From assembly GCA_036002485.1 (NCBI GenBank), contig DASYTI010000251.1:1-64000 (forward strand): DNA of 64,000 nt, in the 5' to 3' direction. The DNA is from Candidatus Methylomirabilota bacterium (lineage in GTDB: Bacteria; Methylomirabilota; Methylomirabilia; Rokubacteriales; CSP1-6). The notes beneath the pieces were generated by a model. That model saw only the letters and a program-made list of their open reading frames with translations. It was not told the DNA's origin and did no database searches. Every line of letters starts with the position of its first letter. The stretch's first letter is position 1. The position numbers and the translations under genes are program-made. Below are positions 32,956 to 41,495 of the stretch, piece after piece.

Positions 32956-34539
32956 GTGGAGACGTTCACCCCCGCGGAGCGGGCGGTTCTCGAGCCTTAC
33001 TTCACCAATCTGGACGGGCCCGTCTTCGCCCTCGTGAACCTGCCCGAAGTGGTCAAAGGCGCCCTCTTCGCCCGCTACTCGCGCTCGGCCAAGTCTCTCC
33101 GCCGTCTTTTTCTCGACGAGTTCGTGGGGGAGGGTCTGGAGGGCGGTAGCGGCGCGCGGCCTATCGGGACCAAGCGCGCGGAAGAGCTCTACGAGCGCAT
33201 GCTCTCCGAGTACGGCGACGACTCGGTGGCGCAGCTCGGCGGCGTGCACATCGCCTGCGAGGGCGCGTCAAATATCCTGACCAAGGTGCTCGAGTGGGGG
33301 CGGCTCATGGCCTATCTCGAGCAGTCCACGCGCTATGTCCCCTACACGGACCGTCCGGGCGGCCACTGGAAGTACCATGTCCCCGCCGAGCTCGACGGAC
33401 ATCCGCTCCGCGCGCGCTACGTCGAGACCCTCGACCAGGCCTTCGAGACCTACGCCCGCTGGATAGACCCCATGCGCGAATTCTGGGCGGCCCGCCTGTC
33501 CGGGCCCGCGGGCGACAGCGACGTCGCCGGGCGCTCGACCATACGCGCCAAGGCGCTCGACAGCCTGCGCGGGCTCCTGCCCGCCGCCACGCGGTCCAAC
33601 GTCGGCATCTTCGGCACGGGCCAGGGATACGAGGCGCTGCTCCTGAGGATGCGCGCGCACCCGCTCCAGGAGGTTCGTGACCACGCCGCCCTCATGCTCG
33701 TCGAGCTGCGCAAGGTCATTCCCGCTTTCCTCACCCGCGTGGACCGGCCCGATCGCGGCGCCCTCTGGAGCCGCTATCTGGCCGAGACGCGCGCGGAGAC
33801 CGCCGCCGTGGCCGCCCGCCTCCTGGCCGGCGCGGAGATCGAGCCGCGCGGCGAGGTGACCCTGACCGATTTCGACCCGGACGGAGAGGTCAAGGTCGTG
33901 GCGGCCGCCCTGTACGCCGCCTCGCCGCTGCCCGACGACCAGCTCTTGCTCCTCGCGCGCAAGCTCGGCCCCGAGGAGCGGCGGCGAGTCCTCGACGCCT
34001 ATGTCGGCGCGCGCGAGAATCGCCGTCACAAGCCGGGCCGCGCTTTCGAGCGGACGGCGTATCGCTTCGACGTGCTCGGCGACTATGGCGCCTTCCGGGA
34101 TCTGCAGCGCCACCGGCTCTTGACGCTGGAGTGGCAGCCGCTCTCCGTGCGCCACGGCTGGGTGGTGGGACCGGAGATCGAGGAGGCCGGCGCGCTGGGC
34201 GACTGGACCCGTGTCATGGATGCCTCGGCCAAGCTCTGCGAGGCCCTGGAGGGAGTGGGCCAGGCCGCGGTGGCGCCCTACGCCGTGGCCATGGCTTATC
34301 GCGTGCGCTTCTACATGGAGCTCAATGCCCGCGAGGCCATGCACATGATCGAGCTCAGGACGGCACCGCAGGGCCATCCCGCCTATCGCCGCATCTGCCA
34401 GGCCATGTACCGCCTGATCGACGAGCAGGCCGGCCACCGGGCCATCGCCGCGGCCATGCGCTTCGCCGATCTCTCCGACGCCGAGCACGGGCGTCTCGAC
34501 GCCGAACGCGCGTCTGAGCGGCGTCGGAATCCGCCATGA
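32956..34539 (+). CDS. double-length ThyX-like (FAD-dependent thymidylate synthase) protein
   Basis: A 527-residue protein, about twice the length of a normal ThyX, apparently two fused ThyX-like domains. The first half has GVHIACEGASNILTKVLE and QSTRYVPYTDRPG (substrate Ser-x-Arg-Tyr segment) but no RHR. The second half has DLQRHRLLTLEWQPLSVRHG, the RHRxxS-like motif in altered form, and YMELNAREAMHMIELRTAPQ, typical of the ThyX C-terminus. Each half thus keeps part of the active site. Whether it makes dTMP is open. GTG start; the stop overlaps the DinB-like gene by 4 bases. Confidence 0.75.
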   Translation: METFTPAERAVLEPYFTNLDGPVFALVNLPEVVKGALFARYSRSAKSLRRLFLDEFVGEGLEGGSGARPIGTKRAEELYERMLSEYGDDSVAQLGGVHIACEGASNILTKVLEWGRLMAYLEQSTRYVPYTDRPGGHWKYHVPAELDGHPLRARYVETLDQAFETYARWIDPMREFWAARLSGPAGDSDVAGRSTIRAKALDSLRGLLPAATRSNVGIFGTGQGYEALLLRMRAHPLQEVRDHAALMLVELRKVIPAFLTRVDRPDRGALWSRYLAETRAETAAVAARLLAGAEIEPRGEVTLTDFDPDGEVKVVAAALYAASPLPDDQLLLLARKLGPEERRRVLDAYVGARENRRHKPGRAFERTAYRFDVLGDYGAFRDLQRHRLLTLEWQPLSVRHGWVVGPEIEEAGALGDWTRVMDASAKLCEALEGVGQAAVAPYAVAMAYRVRFYMELNAREAMHMIELRTAPQGHPAYRRICQAMYRLIDEQAGHRAIAAAMRFADLSDAEHGRLDAERASERRRNPP

Positions 34540-35108
34540 CGCTTCGCCCCGAGCAGGTCAAGGCCAAGGAGTATCTGGAGCAGCAGGGCGGCCGGCGGAG
34601 CGCTGTCCAGATCCAGGAGCGGGTGGCCGCCGCCTTCACGGCCATCGAGGAATTCCTCGACGGGGTGAGCGAGAAGGAAGCGAGGTCAGGGGCCATCCCC
34701 GAGGAGTGGACCATCCAGGAGGTGGCGGATCATCTCGTCGAGACACATCGGCCCAGCATCACCGAGCTGCGCGAGCTCCTGGCCGGGCATCGCCCATCGC
34801 ACGGTCCCATTCCGGCCGCGCTTCAGTCGTCTGATCCCATGAGCCGGCCCTGGCCCGATCTGCTCAATGAGCTCAAGCGCGTTCAGGCGGAGGCGGTCGA
34901 GGTGCTCGCGACGGCTCCTGATCGACCCACCGAGGCCAGGGCGCCCGTGGTCATGGTCATCAATGTCAAGGAAGCCGACGGACGCGAGCAGCCGCTGCAC
35001 TGGATCGAGGAGCTGGACTGGAAGGCCTATGCCATCATCTTCCGGCTCCACGTCCTCGATCACCTGAATCAGGCCAAGAAAGTTCTCAAGGCCCTCCGCG
35101 GTACCTGA
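34536..35108 (+). CDS. DinB-family protein
   Basis: A 190-residue four-helix protein of the DinB/YfiT type. Metal-binding His candidates are in VADHLVETH and LHVLDHLNQ, the normal spacing of first and last ligands. The family includes thiol-dependent S-transferases; the substrate is unknown. The ATG overlaps the ThyX-like stop (ATGA), so they are co-translated. Confidence 0.75.
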   Translation: MTLRPEQVKAKEYLEQQGGRRSAVQIQERVAAAFTAIEEFLDGVSEKEARSGAIPEEWTIQEVADHLVETHRPSITELRELLAGHRPSHGPIPAALQSSDPMSRPWPDLLNELKRVQAEAVEVLATAPDRPTEARAPVVMVINVKEADGREQPLHWIEELDWKAYAIIFRLHVLDHLNQAKKVLKALRGT

Positions 35109-35120
35109 CTCGTCGCCTGG

Positions 35121-36317
35121 TCAGCCCTTGGCCTGCGCGAACTCTTCCTTTGCCCGCTTGAGCTCGTCGGGCTTCGCGAGCAGATCCAGGGCCGTCAGCG
35201 CGAGGGCCTTGGCGCCGGCGAGCATGCCCGTGCGGGCCAGCGGTGACTTGGCCCACTCGGCGAACTCCCGTGAGTGCCCCGGGATGCCGTCTGGCGAGAT
35301 GCGGATATACGGGTGAATGGTGGGGAGGGCCTGGCTGACATTGCCGCAGTCGGTCGAGCCATAGCCCGCCTCGCCGTCGTCGGGATCGACGGGGAAGTCG
35401 ATACGCTCGAGGTTCTGGCCGAAGAGCGTGGCCATGGCGAAGTTCGGCTTGAGCGGGTCGTGGATGATGGGGTCCGCCGTCACCTTGACCGTGCAGCCGG
35501 TGGCCGTGGCCGCCCCCTGCGCGCAGCCTTCGAACCGCCGCAGGAGCTCCTTGCAGTAGTCTTTGGCGGGCGCCCGCAGGTAGAACTCGGAGGCCGTGTG
35601 CTCCGGGATGATGTTGGCCTGGTCCCCGCCCTTGGTGATGACCCCGTGCACGCGCGCGTCGGGCTTGAGCTGCTGGCGCATCTGATCGAGAGAGACGAAG
35701 AGCTGGATCATGGCGTTGAGGGCATTCACCCCGCGCCACGGCCAGGACGAGGCGTGCGAGGCCTTGCCGAAGAACTCGCACTTGACCTTGATGATGCCGA
35801 GGCTCGGCCGCCACACCTGGGTCCCGCAGCGGCCGTGGATCATCATGGCAGCGTCGACGTCCTTGAAGACGCCCGCTTCCATGAGCTTGACCTTGCCCGC
35901 GCCGCCTTCCTCGGCAGGCGTGCCGATCACCTGCACGCGACCCGCGAAGGGGAGCTTGCCCAGGGCCGCCGCGATGGCCGCGCCCGCGCCCGTGCCGGCG
36001 GTGGCGATGACGTTGTGTCCGCAGGCGTGCCCGATATTCGGCAGGGCATCGTACTCGGCCATGATAGCCACCGTTGGCCCGGGACCCGTGCCCTCGATGG
36101 TCGCCCGGAAAGCCGTGGGCAGACCGCCCACGCCGCGCTCCATCCGGGCGCCCTGCTTCTCGAGGAAGGCCGTGAGCCACGCCGAGGCCTTCTCTTCCTT
36201 GAAGCACAGCTCGGGATGGGCGTGGATCTGGTGCGAGAGCTTCTCGAGCTCGTCGGCCAGGCGATCGACGGCTTCGGCGACCTTGGTCTTGACCTGGTCG
36301 AGCGGATCAGCGGCCAT
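35121..36317 (-). CDS. M20 family amidohydrolase, copy 1
   Basis: A 398-residue di-metal aminoacylase/carboxypeptidase-like enzyme: HAHPELCFKEEKAS near the start, YDALPNIGHACGHNVIAT (metal His/Cys), GTPAEEGGAGKVKLM (catalytic Glu pair) and MIHGRCGT. The dimerisation domain is in the middle. It resembles AbgB/IAA-amino-acid hydrolases acting on N-acyl or amide-linked amino acids. The ATG overlaps the end of the second copy by 11 bases; the two proteins share most motifs and arose by tandem duplication. Confidence 0.88.
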   Translation of the reverse strand: MAADPLDQVKTKVAEAVDRLADELEKLSHQIHAHPELCFKEEKASAWLTAFLEKQGARMERGVGGLPTAFRATIEGTGPGPTVAIMAEYDALPNIGHACGHNVIATAGTGAGAAIAAALGKLPFAGRVQVIGTPAEEGGAGKVKLMEAGVFKDVDAAMMIHGRCGTQVWRPSLGIIKVKCEFFGKASHASSWPWRGVNALNAMIQLFVSLDQMRQQLKPDARVHGVITKGGDQANIIPEHTASEFYLRAPAKDYCKELLRRFEGCAQGAATATGCTVKVTADPIIHDPLKPNFAMATLFGQNLERIDFPVDPDDGEAGYGSTDCGNVSQALPTIHPYIRISPDGIPGHSREFAEWAKSPLARTGMLAGAKALALTALDLLAKPDELKRAKEEFAQAKG

Positions 36318-37476
36318 GCGCGAACTCCTCCCTGGCCGCCTTCACGCGTCCGGGGTCGGCCAGCAAATCGTAGGTCGTCATGGCCATGGTCTTGGCGGCC
36401 GCCACCATGCCTTGACGCGCCAGCGGCTTGACGGCGGCCTCGGCAAACTCGCGGGTGTGGATGGCCATGCCCTCGGGAGCGATCCCGATCATGGGCTGGA
36501 TGGTCGGCACGACCTGACTGACATTGCCCACATCCGAGGAGCCCTTACGGTCGGGGATGGCGGCGCCTTCCGTGAGACCGACGGACGTCATGTTGGCCGC
36601 GAAGAGGTCGAGGAGGACGCGGCTTGACTTCATCGGCTCGTAAACGCTGTCGTGCTGGGTGACTGCGAGCTGGCAGCCGGCGGCTTTGGCCGCGCCTTCC
36701 GCGCAGGCGACCACGCGCCGATAGAGCGCCCACATGGTGTCGATGCGGGGGGCCCGGACATAGAAGATCGCCGAAGCGGATTCGGGGATGATATTGGCCG
36801 CCATGCCGCCGCTCGTGATGATGCCGTGAATGCGGCAGTCGGGGCGTATCTGCTGGCGCAGCATGGCCACGGAATTGTAGGTCTGGACGCAGGCGTCCAG
36901 GGCGTTGATGCCCTCCCACGGATCGGCCGAGGCGTGCGAGGCCTTGCCGCTGAACTCGAACGTCGCGCGTGCGATGCCGAGGAGGTCCTGGTGCAGGAGC
37001 GTCCGATCGAAGCCGTGGATCATCATGGCCGCGTCCACGTCCTTGAAGAGCCCCGCCTTGATGAGCCTGATCTTGCCGCCGCCCCCCTCCTCGGCCGGGG
37101 TGCCGATCACGTGGATGCGCCCCTTGGGGAGCTGGCTCTTGACGGCGGCCAGGGCCGCGCCCGCGCCGGCCCCGGAGGTGGCGATGACATTGTGGCCGCA
37201 GGCGTGGCCGATGCCGGGCAGCGCGTCGTACTCGCACATGATGGCCACCGTCGGGCCGTCGCCCGTCTCGATGGTGGCGCGGAAGGCGGTCTCGACCCCG
37301 CCCACGCCCTGCTCGACCTTGAAGCCCTGCTGGCCCAGAAACTCCGAGAGCCAGCCGCAGGCCTTGACCTCCTTGTAGCCCAGCTCGGGATTGGCGTGGA
37401 TCTGCTTCGAGAGCGCTTCCAGCTGGTCGGCGAGGCGGTCCACCGCCTGGGAAATCGCGTCTTTCACAGAACTCAT
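36307..37476 (-). CDS. M20 family amidohydrolase, copy 2
   Basis: A 389-residue paralogue of the gene downstream, with NPELGYKEVKACGWL, YDALPGIGHACGHNVIAT and GTPAEEGGGGKIRLI, so all metal and catalytic positions are kept. Differences concentrate in the dimerisation/lid region, which suggests a changed substrate. First gene of the pair; no hairpin separates it from copy 1. The preceding sensor kinase gene is on the same strand about 100 bases away. Confidence 0.88.
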   Translation of the reverse strand: MSSVKDAISQAVDRLADQLEALSKQIHANPELGYKEVKACGWLSEFLGQQGFKVEQGVGGVETAFRATIETGDGPTVAIMCEYDALPGIGHACGHNVIATSGAGAGAALAAVKSQLPKGRIHVIGTPAEEGGGGKIRLIKAGLFKDVDAAMMIHGFDRTLLHQDLLGIARATFEFSGKASHASADPWEGINALDACVQTYNSVAMLRQQIRPDCRIHGIITSGGMAANIIPESASAIFYVRAPRIDTMWALYRRVVACAEGAAKAAGCQLAVTQHDSVYEPMKSSRVLLDLFAANMTSVGLTEGAAIPDRKGSSDVGNVSQVVPTIQPMIGIAPEGMAIHTREFAEAAVKPLARQGMVAAAKTMAMTTYDLLADPGRVKAAREEFAHGR

Positions 37477-37573
37477 CGGGGCCTCCGGGGGGTGTGAGAG
37501 TTCAGATCAGGGGCACAGACTACTCTCCCAGATACGGCCTTGTCGAGAGGGCGGGGTGAGGGCGACGGGGAGA

Positions 37574-38866
37574 CTACTGATGCGTGCGCGAATCGATGGC
37601 TTCGCGGGCTGGCTCGGGCTCGCCGACGGGCAGGTCGATGGTGAACATCGCCCCGCCCTCCGGCAGATTCTCCGCCCAGAGGCGCCCCCCGTGCTCTCCC
37701 ACAATGCTGTGGGACACGGACAGACCCAGGCCGCGCCCGTCACCGGGCTGCTTGGTGGTGAAGAAGGGATTGAAGATGCGCGGCAGGTGCTCGGGGGGGA
37801 TCCCCGGTCCGTCGTCGGCGACGGTGATGCGGACGCCGGCGACCGTGGGCCGCACGCGGATCGTCAGCACGCCTCGGCCATGGGCGGCCTTCATGGCATG
37901 CTGGGCGTTCTGCACCACGTGGAGCAGAACTTCCTGTACGTGATTGGCGTCCGCCCAGATTTCCGATGCTTGCTCGATGTCGGTGCGCACCCGGATGCCG
38001 TCGGCCTCGAGCCGCGACTGCTCGAAGGCGAGCACCTGCTTGACCTGCTCGGCGATCTGGCAGCGCTGGCGCCGGGGCGGGCGATGCTCGGCGAAGAGGA
38101 TGAGGTCACGGACGATGGAGGCGGCCCGCTTGGCCGCCGTGTCGATGACCCCCAGGGCCTCCTCGACCTCGAGGCCGATGGGCGACTGGGCGAGCAGATG
38201 CAGCTGCGCCATGATGATGGTCAGCGGATTGTTGATCTCGTGGGCCACTCCGGCGGCCAGCCCATTGACGGCGGAGAGGCGCTCGGCCTTGACCACTTCG
38301 TTCTGGGCCCGGCGGAGATCGTCGAGCTGGCGATGGATCTCCCCGTAGAGGCGGGCATTGTCGAGGGCCAGTCCGATCTGGTCGGCCACGCACTCCAGCA
38401 AGGCCATTTCCTCGTCCGTGAACCTGTCCTCGGTCTGGCGGCCGAGGGACAGCGTGCCCAGGATGCGGTGGCGGGCCCGGATGGGCACGCAGACGAAGCC
38501 GCGGATGCCGTCCGTGCTCACGGCCGCCCGCGCCGCGGGCAGAAGATCGGTCTCGCGGCCCGCGTCGTCCACCCGGCGCCCGCGCCCGGACAGCGCGACG
38601 CGGCCGATCAGGCCGTCGCCCATGGGCAGCTCGAGGTTGACCCGACGCAGCTCGTCGGAGAGACCGCGGTCGCCGCGCAGGAGAAGACTCTGGCCGTCTG
38701 GAGAGATCAGGTGCAGGCTCGCGATCTCATGACCGGTGACATGGGTGAGGGCGGCCAGCGATTTCTGAAGCACCTCGTGGAGATCGAGGGATCGACTCAC
38801 GGCCTCCGTCACGGCTCGGAGGACCTGGAGGTGCCTGACCATTCCCGAGGGCTGATCGACGCGCAT
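37574..38866 (-). CDS. GAF-domain sensor histidine kinase
   Basis: From the ATG at 38866 (430 residues): a GAF domain (about 10-165; GLIGRVALSGRGRRVDDA, IRGFVCVPIRARHRILGTL), a coiled coil, a HisKA domain with H-box AGVAHEINNPLTII and an HATPase domain with N-box VVQNAQHAM, G1 VADDGPGIPPE, F-box FNPFFTTK and G2 GRGLGLSVS. No membrane helix, so it is cytoplasmic. No response regulator is adjacent. An earlier in-frame start (38965) adds low-complexity residues unlike the family. Confidence 0.88.
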   Translation of the reverse strand: MRVDQPSGMVRHLQVLRAVTEAVSRSLDLHEVLQKSLAALTHVTGHEIASLHLISPDGQSLLLRGDRGLSDELRRVNLELPMGDGLIGRVALSGRGRRVDDAGRETDLLPAARAAVSTDGIRGFVCVPIRARHRILGTLSLGRQTEDRFTDEEMALLECVADQIGLALDNARLYGEIHRQLDDLRRAQNEVVKAERLSAVNGLAAGVAHEINNPLTIIMAQLHLLAQSPIGLEVEEALGVIDTAAKRAASIVRDLILFAEHRPPRRQRCQIAEQVKQVLAFEQSRLEADGIRVRTDIEQASEIWADANHVQEVLLHVVQNAQHAMKAAHGRGVLTIRVRPTVAGVRITVADDGPGIPPEHLPRIFNPFFTTKQPGDGRGLGLSVSHSIVGEHGGRLWAENLPEGGAMFTIDLPVGEPEPAREAIDSRTHQ

Positions 38867-39323
38867 GGCTACAAGAATGGTAGCAAGTCCAGTGCCACGA
38901 AGATAGTGGTGGACCGTGACGATGGCGTGATGATTTGAAGGACCCTCTCTGTGCGGCGTTCGCATGCCAACAGAATATGTCGGACACTGTCAACCCGACG
39001 ATCTGCGTGCGTGCGGGACAGCAACAACGGCGTCCCCACCGGGGTACCGCCGATAGGAAGCCCGGTCCCCCGAAAAGCAGGGAGGGGTTGCGCAAGTTCG
39101 GAGCCGCTTCCCCGCCCGGGTGTGGGAGTCGGGGAACCTGTCAACCTGAGCACGAAATCCTCATAGCCGCATCTCCGCTCTCACGCGACCATGTACTAAT
39201 GACAGACCTTGCCGCAAAAGTGACACACAAGGTCACGATGCCTTGGAGACTGCCCGAAGAGCGCAAGGGACCCTCTCGGGGCGGGGACCTGGCGCTGGAA
39301 GCGGGGGCGGGCCGCCGCGACCA
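38867..39323. other. 457-bp gap with strong dyads, no convincing gene
   Basis: No ORF here looks coding. On the minus strand, between PilZ and the histidine kinase, there is a strong hairpin GGCGGTACCCC-GG-TGGGGACGCC (around 39029-39053). A GC-rich segment at 39060-39135 could also fold. CTGTCAACC(C/T)GA occurs twice (about 38987 and 39139). The segment may be a structured 5' leader of the kinase mRNA. It does not match any riboswitch consensus I can recall, including the c-di-GMP types. Confidence 0.4.
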
Positions 39324-39647
39324 TTAACTGCCGCGGTGATTGTCTACCAGTGACTTGAGGCGCTCGAAGTCCTCGGCCGGCATATTGACGAAGACGAAGA
39401 CGGGGCCGTCGCTGTCGTTTCGCCACACGATGGACTCGAGATCGAGCGGCCGACGGTCGGGGGGCTGGAAGCGTAGCCGGACGCGGCTGCCCGCGCCGAC
39501 GGTCTCGTCGAGCCTGACCTTCACGCCGTGCGGCCCCACGTCGATGGTTTCCCGATTGAGGGTGCGCCCGCCCGGCATTTCCACGGCGACCCGCCATGAC
39601 GCGCGAGCCCTCGGATGCCTGCGAAGCTCCGCTGAATGGTTGGTCAT
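39324..39647 (-). CDS. PilZ-domain protein
   Basis: A 107-residue single PilZ domain: RRHPRARASWRV gives the RxxxR c-di-GMP motif and IDVGPHGVKVRL the (D/N)xSxxG motif, with Pro in place of Ser. The rest is the six-strand barrel (RVRLRFQPPDRRPLDLES). It is likely a c-di-GMP effector, though the changed motif may weaken binding. Divergent from the MoxR gene. Confidence 0.78.
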   Translation of the reverse strand: MTNHSAELRRHPRARASWRVAVEMPGGRTLNRETIDVGPHGVKVRLDETVGAGSRVRLRFQPPDRRPLDLESIVWRNDSDGPVFVFVNMPAEDFERLKSLVDNHRGS

Positions 39648-39720
39648 ACAGCCACCATTCTACCCCGAAGAAGCTCGCACCATGGGAGCCCGGGATGGGG
39701 GCATCAGTGGCCCGCAAGTG

Positions 39721-39729
39721 TGCTACACT
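39721..39729 (+). promoter_or_regulatory. extended -10 promoter of the MoxR operon (TGCTACACT)
   Basis: TGC-TACACT, the same element as at 1771, lies 31 bases before the ATG at 39760. AGGAG at 39750-39754 serves as ribosome-binding site. Confidence 0.5.
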
Positions 39730-39759
39730 GCGAGCCAATTCACTCATACAGGAGACTAC

Positions 39760-40674
39760 ATGTTCCAGTCCGTGGAGGATGTCCAGCAGCACTTCAAGAA
39801 CGCCCGCTACATCGCCAACCGGAGAATCTCCACCGTCGTCTTCCTGGCCGAGCGGATGGGGCGGCCGGTTCTCATCGAAGGCCCGGCGGGCGTGGGCAAG
39901 ACGGAGCTGGCCAAGACCCTGGCCGAGATCACCTCCCGACGGCTCATCCGGCTCCAGTGCTACGAGGGACTGGACGAGGGAAAGGCGCTGTATGAGTGGA
40001 AGTACGCCAAGCAGCTCCTGTACACCCAGCTCCTGCGCGAGCGCATCGGCCAGTTGATCGCCGACGCGGACTCGCTGCCCGAAGCCGTGGCCAAGATCTC
40101 GGGCCAGGACGACGCCTTCTTCTCGCATCGCTTCCTCGCCCCGCGGCCGCTCCTGCAGGCCATCGAGTCCGTCGAGCCCGTCGTCCTCCTGGTCGACGAG
40201 ATCGACAAGGCCGAGCCGGAATTCGAGGCGTTCCTGCTGGAAGTCCTCTCGGATTTCCAGGTGTCGGTGCCGGAGCTCGGGACCATCAAGGCGACCAATA
40301 TCCCGCTCGTCGTCCTGACCTCCAACAATGCGAGGGAGCTGTCCGACGGGCTCAAGCGACGGTGCCTCCATCTCTTCATCGATTTTCCGCCGCCCGACGA
40401 AGAATTGGCGATCATCCGCCTCAAAGTTCCCGAGGTCTCGGAGCGCCTCGCCCAGACGGTGGTGGCGGCCGTCCAGCGCATCCGGGGGCTCGAGCTCCGC
40501 AAGGCGCCCTCGGTGTCCGAGAGCCTCGACTGGGCGCGCTCGCTCGTCATCCTCAACGCCGACAGTCTCGATCGAGAGCTGGTCGAGTCCACCCTGACCA
40601 TGCTCGTCAAGCACGAGAAGGATCTCGAGCGTGTCAAGGGCGCGCTCGACAAGGTCCTGGCCGACCTCGACTGA
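39760..40674 (+). CDS. MoxR-family AAA+ ATPase (CoxD-like)
   Basis: A 304-residue AAA+ protein: Walker A GPAGVGKTEL (about 41-50), Walker B VVLLVDEIDKA, sensor-1 VVLTSNNARELSDGL followed by KRRCLHLFIDFP with the arginine finger. It is close to the CoxD-like MoxR branch that works with VWA proteins. The partner VWA protein is two genes on (41496). The ATG follows AGGAG. Such pairs act as chaperones for metal insertion or complex assembly, but the client is not apparent here. Confidence 0.88.
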   Translation: MFQSVEDVQQHFKNARYIANRRISTVVFLAERMGRPVLIEGPAGVGKTELAKTLAEITSRRLIRLQCYEGLDEGKALYEWKYAKQLLYTQLLRERIGQLIADADSLPEAVAKISGQDDAFFSHRFLAPRPLLQAIESVEPVVLLVDEIDKAEPEFEAFLLEVLSDFQVSVPELGTIKATNIPLVVLTSNNARELSDGLKRRCLHLFIDFPPPDEELAIIRLKVPEVSERLAQTVVAAVQRIRGLELRKAPSVSESLDWARSLVILNADSLDRELVESTLTMLVKHEKDLERVKGALDKVLADLD

Positions 40675-40678
40675 GGCC

Positions 40679-41224
40679 ATGAACCTGACCGAGTTCCGCG
40701 AGCTCTGGTTTCCGAGCCCGCGCATCCGCCTGCCCGAGCTCGGGCCGGCGGGCCCCGTGTTCATCGAGGGCGGTCGCTGCATCTCCGCCGCGCTCGGCGA
40801 GTACACCAAGCTGTGGATGGTGGCGGCGGGACGGTGGCACTTCTACTACACGCACTCCGCGCCTCGAGACTTCTTCCGCGCCGTCATGCCGGAGGCCGTG
40901 GCGCATTTGCTTCAGCCGGGCGAGATGACGGTGGAGACGTTCCGCCAGGGGCCGGCCTACAAGGTGGTGCTCGGGCTGCGCTGCGCTGAGGGCCCCGTCC
41001 GGGTGCTCCACCTCGTCGGCGACGTACCGGACGTCGGGCGCGCGGTGGAGCGCGACGAAGAGGCGACGGAGGGCGGTCTTGGCTGGAAGCTCAAGATGAC
41101 GAATATCATCGCCGCGGGCTCATTCCACGGCCTCCTCCGGCTCGAGGACGGACGCCTCTGCCCTATCACCCGCGACGGCAGCGAAGACGTCTTCAAGTCC
41201 TCCTGGGTCACCTTCTCCCGATGA
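40679..41224 (+). CDS. conserved-looking protein between MoxR and VWA genes, function unknown
   Basis: I do not recognise the 181-residue protein. It begins 4 bases after the MoxR stop. No signal or membrane helix is seen; sequence is mixed alpha/beta (FIEGGRCISAALGEYTKLWM, VLHLVGDVPDVGRAVERDEE). Its place inside a MoxR-VWA operon suggests it is a component or client of that machine. Confidence 0.65.
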   Translation: MNLTEFRELWFPSPRIRLPELGPAGPVFIEGGRCISAALGEYTKLWMVAAGRWHFYYTHSAPRDFFRAVMPEAVAHLLQPGEMTVETFRQGPAYKVVLGLRCAEGPVRVLHLVGDVPDVGRAVERDEEATEGGLGWKLKMTNIIAAGSFHGLLRLEDGRLCPITRDGSEDVFKSSWVTFSR

Positions 41225-41495
41225 GCCCGCAATCTGAAGCCCAATGCGCTACCTCATCGGACGGGTCTGGGGATTGCTGTGTGAGGCGCCGCCCGCGGGA
41301 GGAGCCGCAGCCGCAGGCGAGGCGACCAGCAAGACAGCGAGCCGAGCCAACCCTTAACCGAGAGCGGCAGGTGGCGCTCCTCCCGTGCTGGATCACCTTC
41401 CCGTGATGAAACGAGCGATCGTGGCACCACACCACGCGGCCTGGTGGGGGGGTCTGGGGGAGGAGCGGCAGGTGGCGCTCCCCCCCAGAACCTAA
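41225..41495. repeat. 271-bp gap inside MoxR-VWA operon with direct repeats
   Basis: The gap holds two copies of AGCGGCAGGTGGCGCTCC (near 41363 and 41464), about 100 bases apart and each followed by a C-rich run, and a Pro/Arg-codon-like GC-rich stretch. No ORF looks coding. The second copy ends about 20 bases before the VWA start. Confidence 0.5.

Noticed and set aside
38990-39150. c-di-GMP or cobalamin riboswitch
   Set aside because: Neither the GEMM core nor the cobalamin B12-box consensus can be found on either strand.
38940-39327. 130-codon + strand ORF in the PilZ-kinase gap
   Set aside because: Composition is mixed and Pro/Arg-rich, it overlaps the antisense of PilZ's end, and has no homologous pattern.
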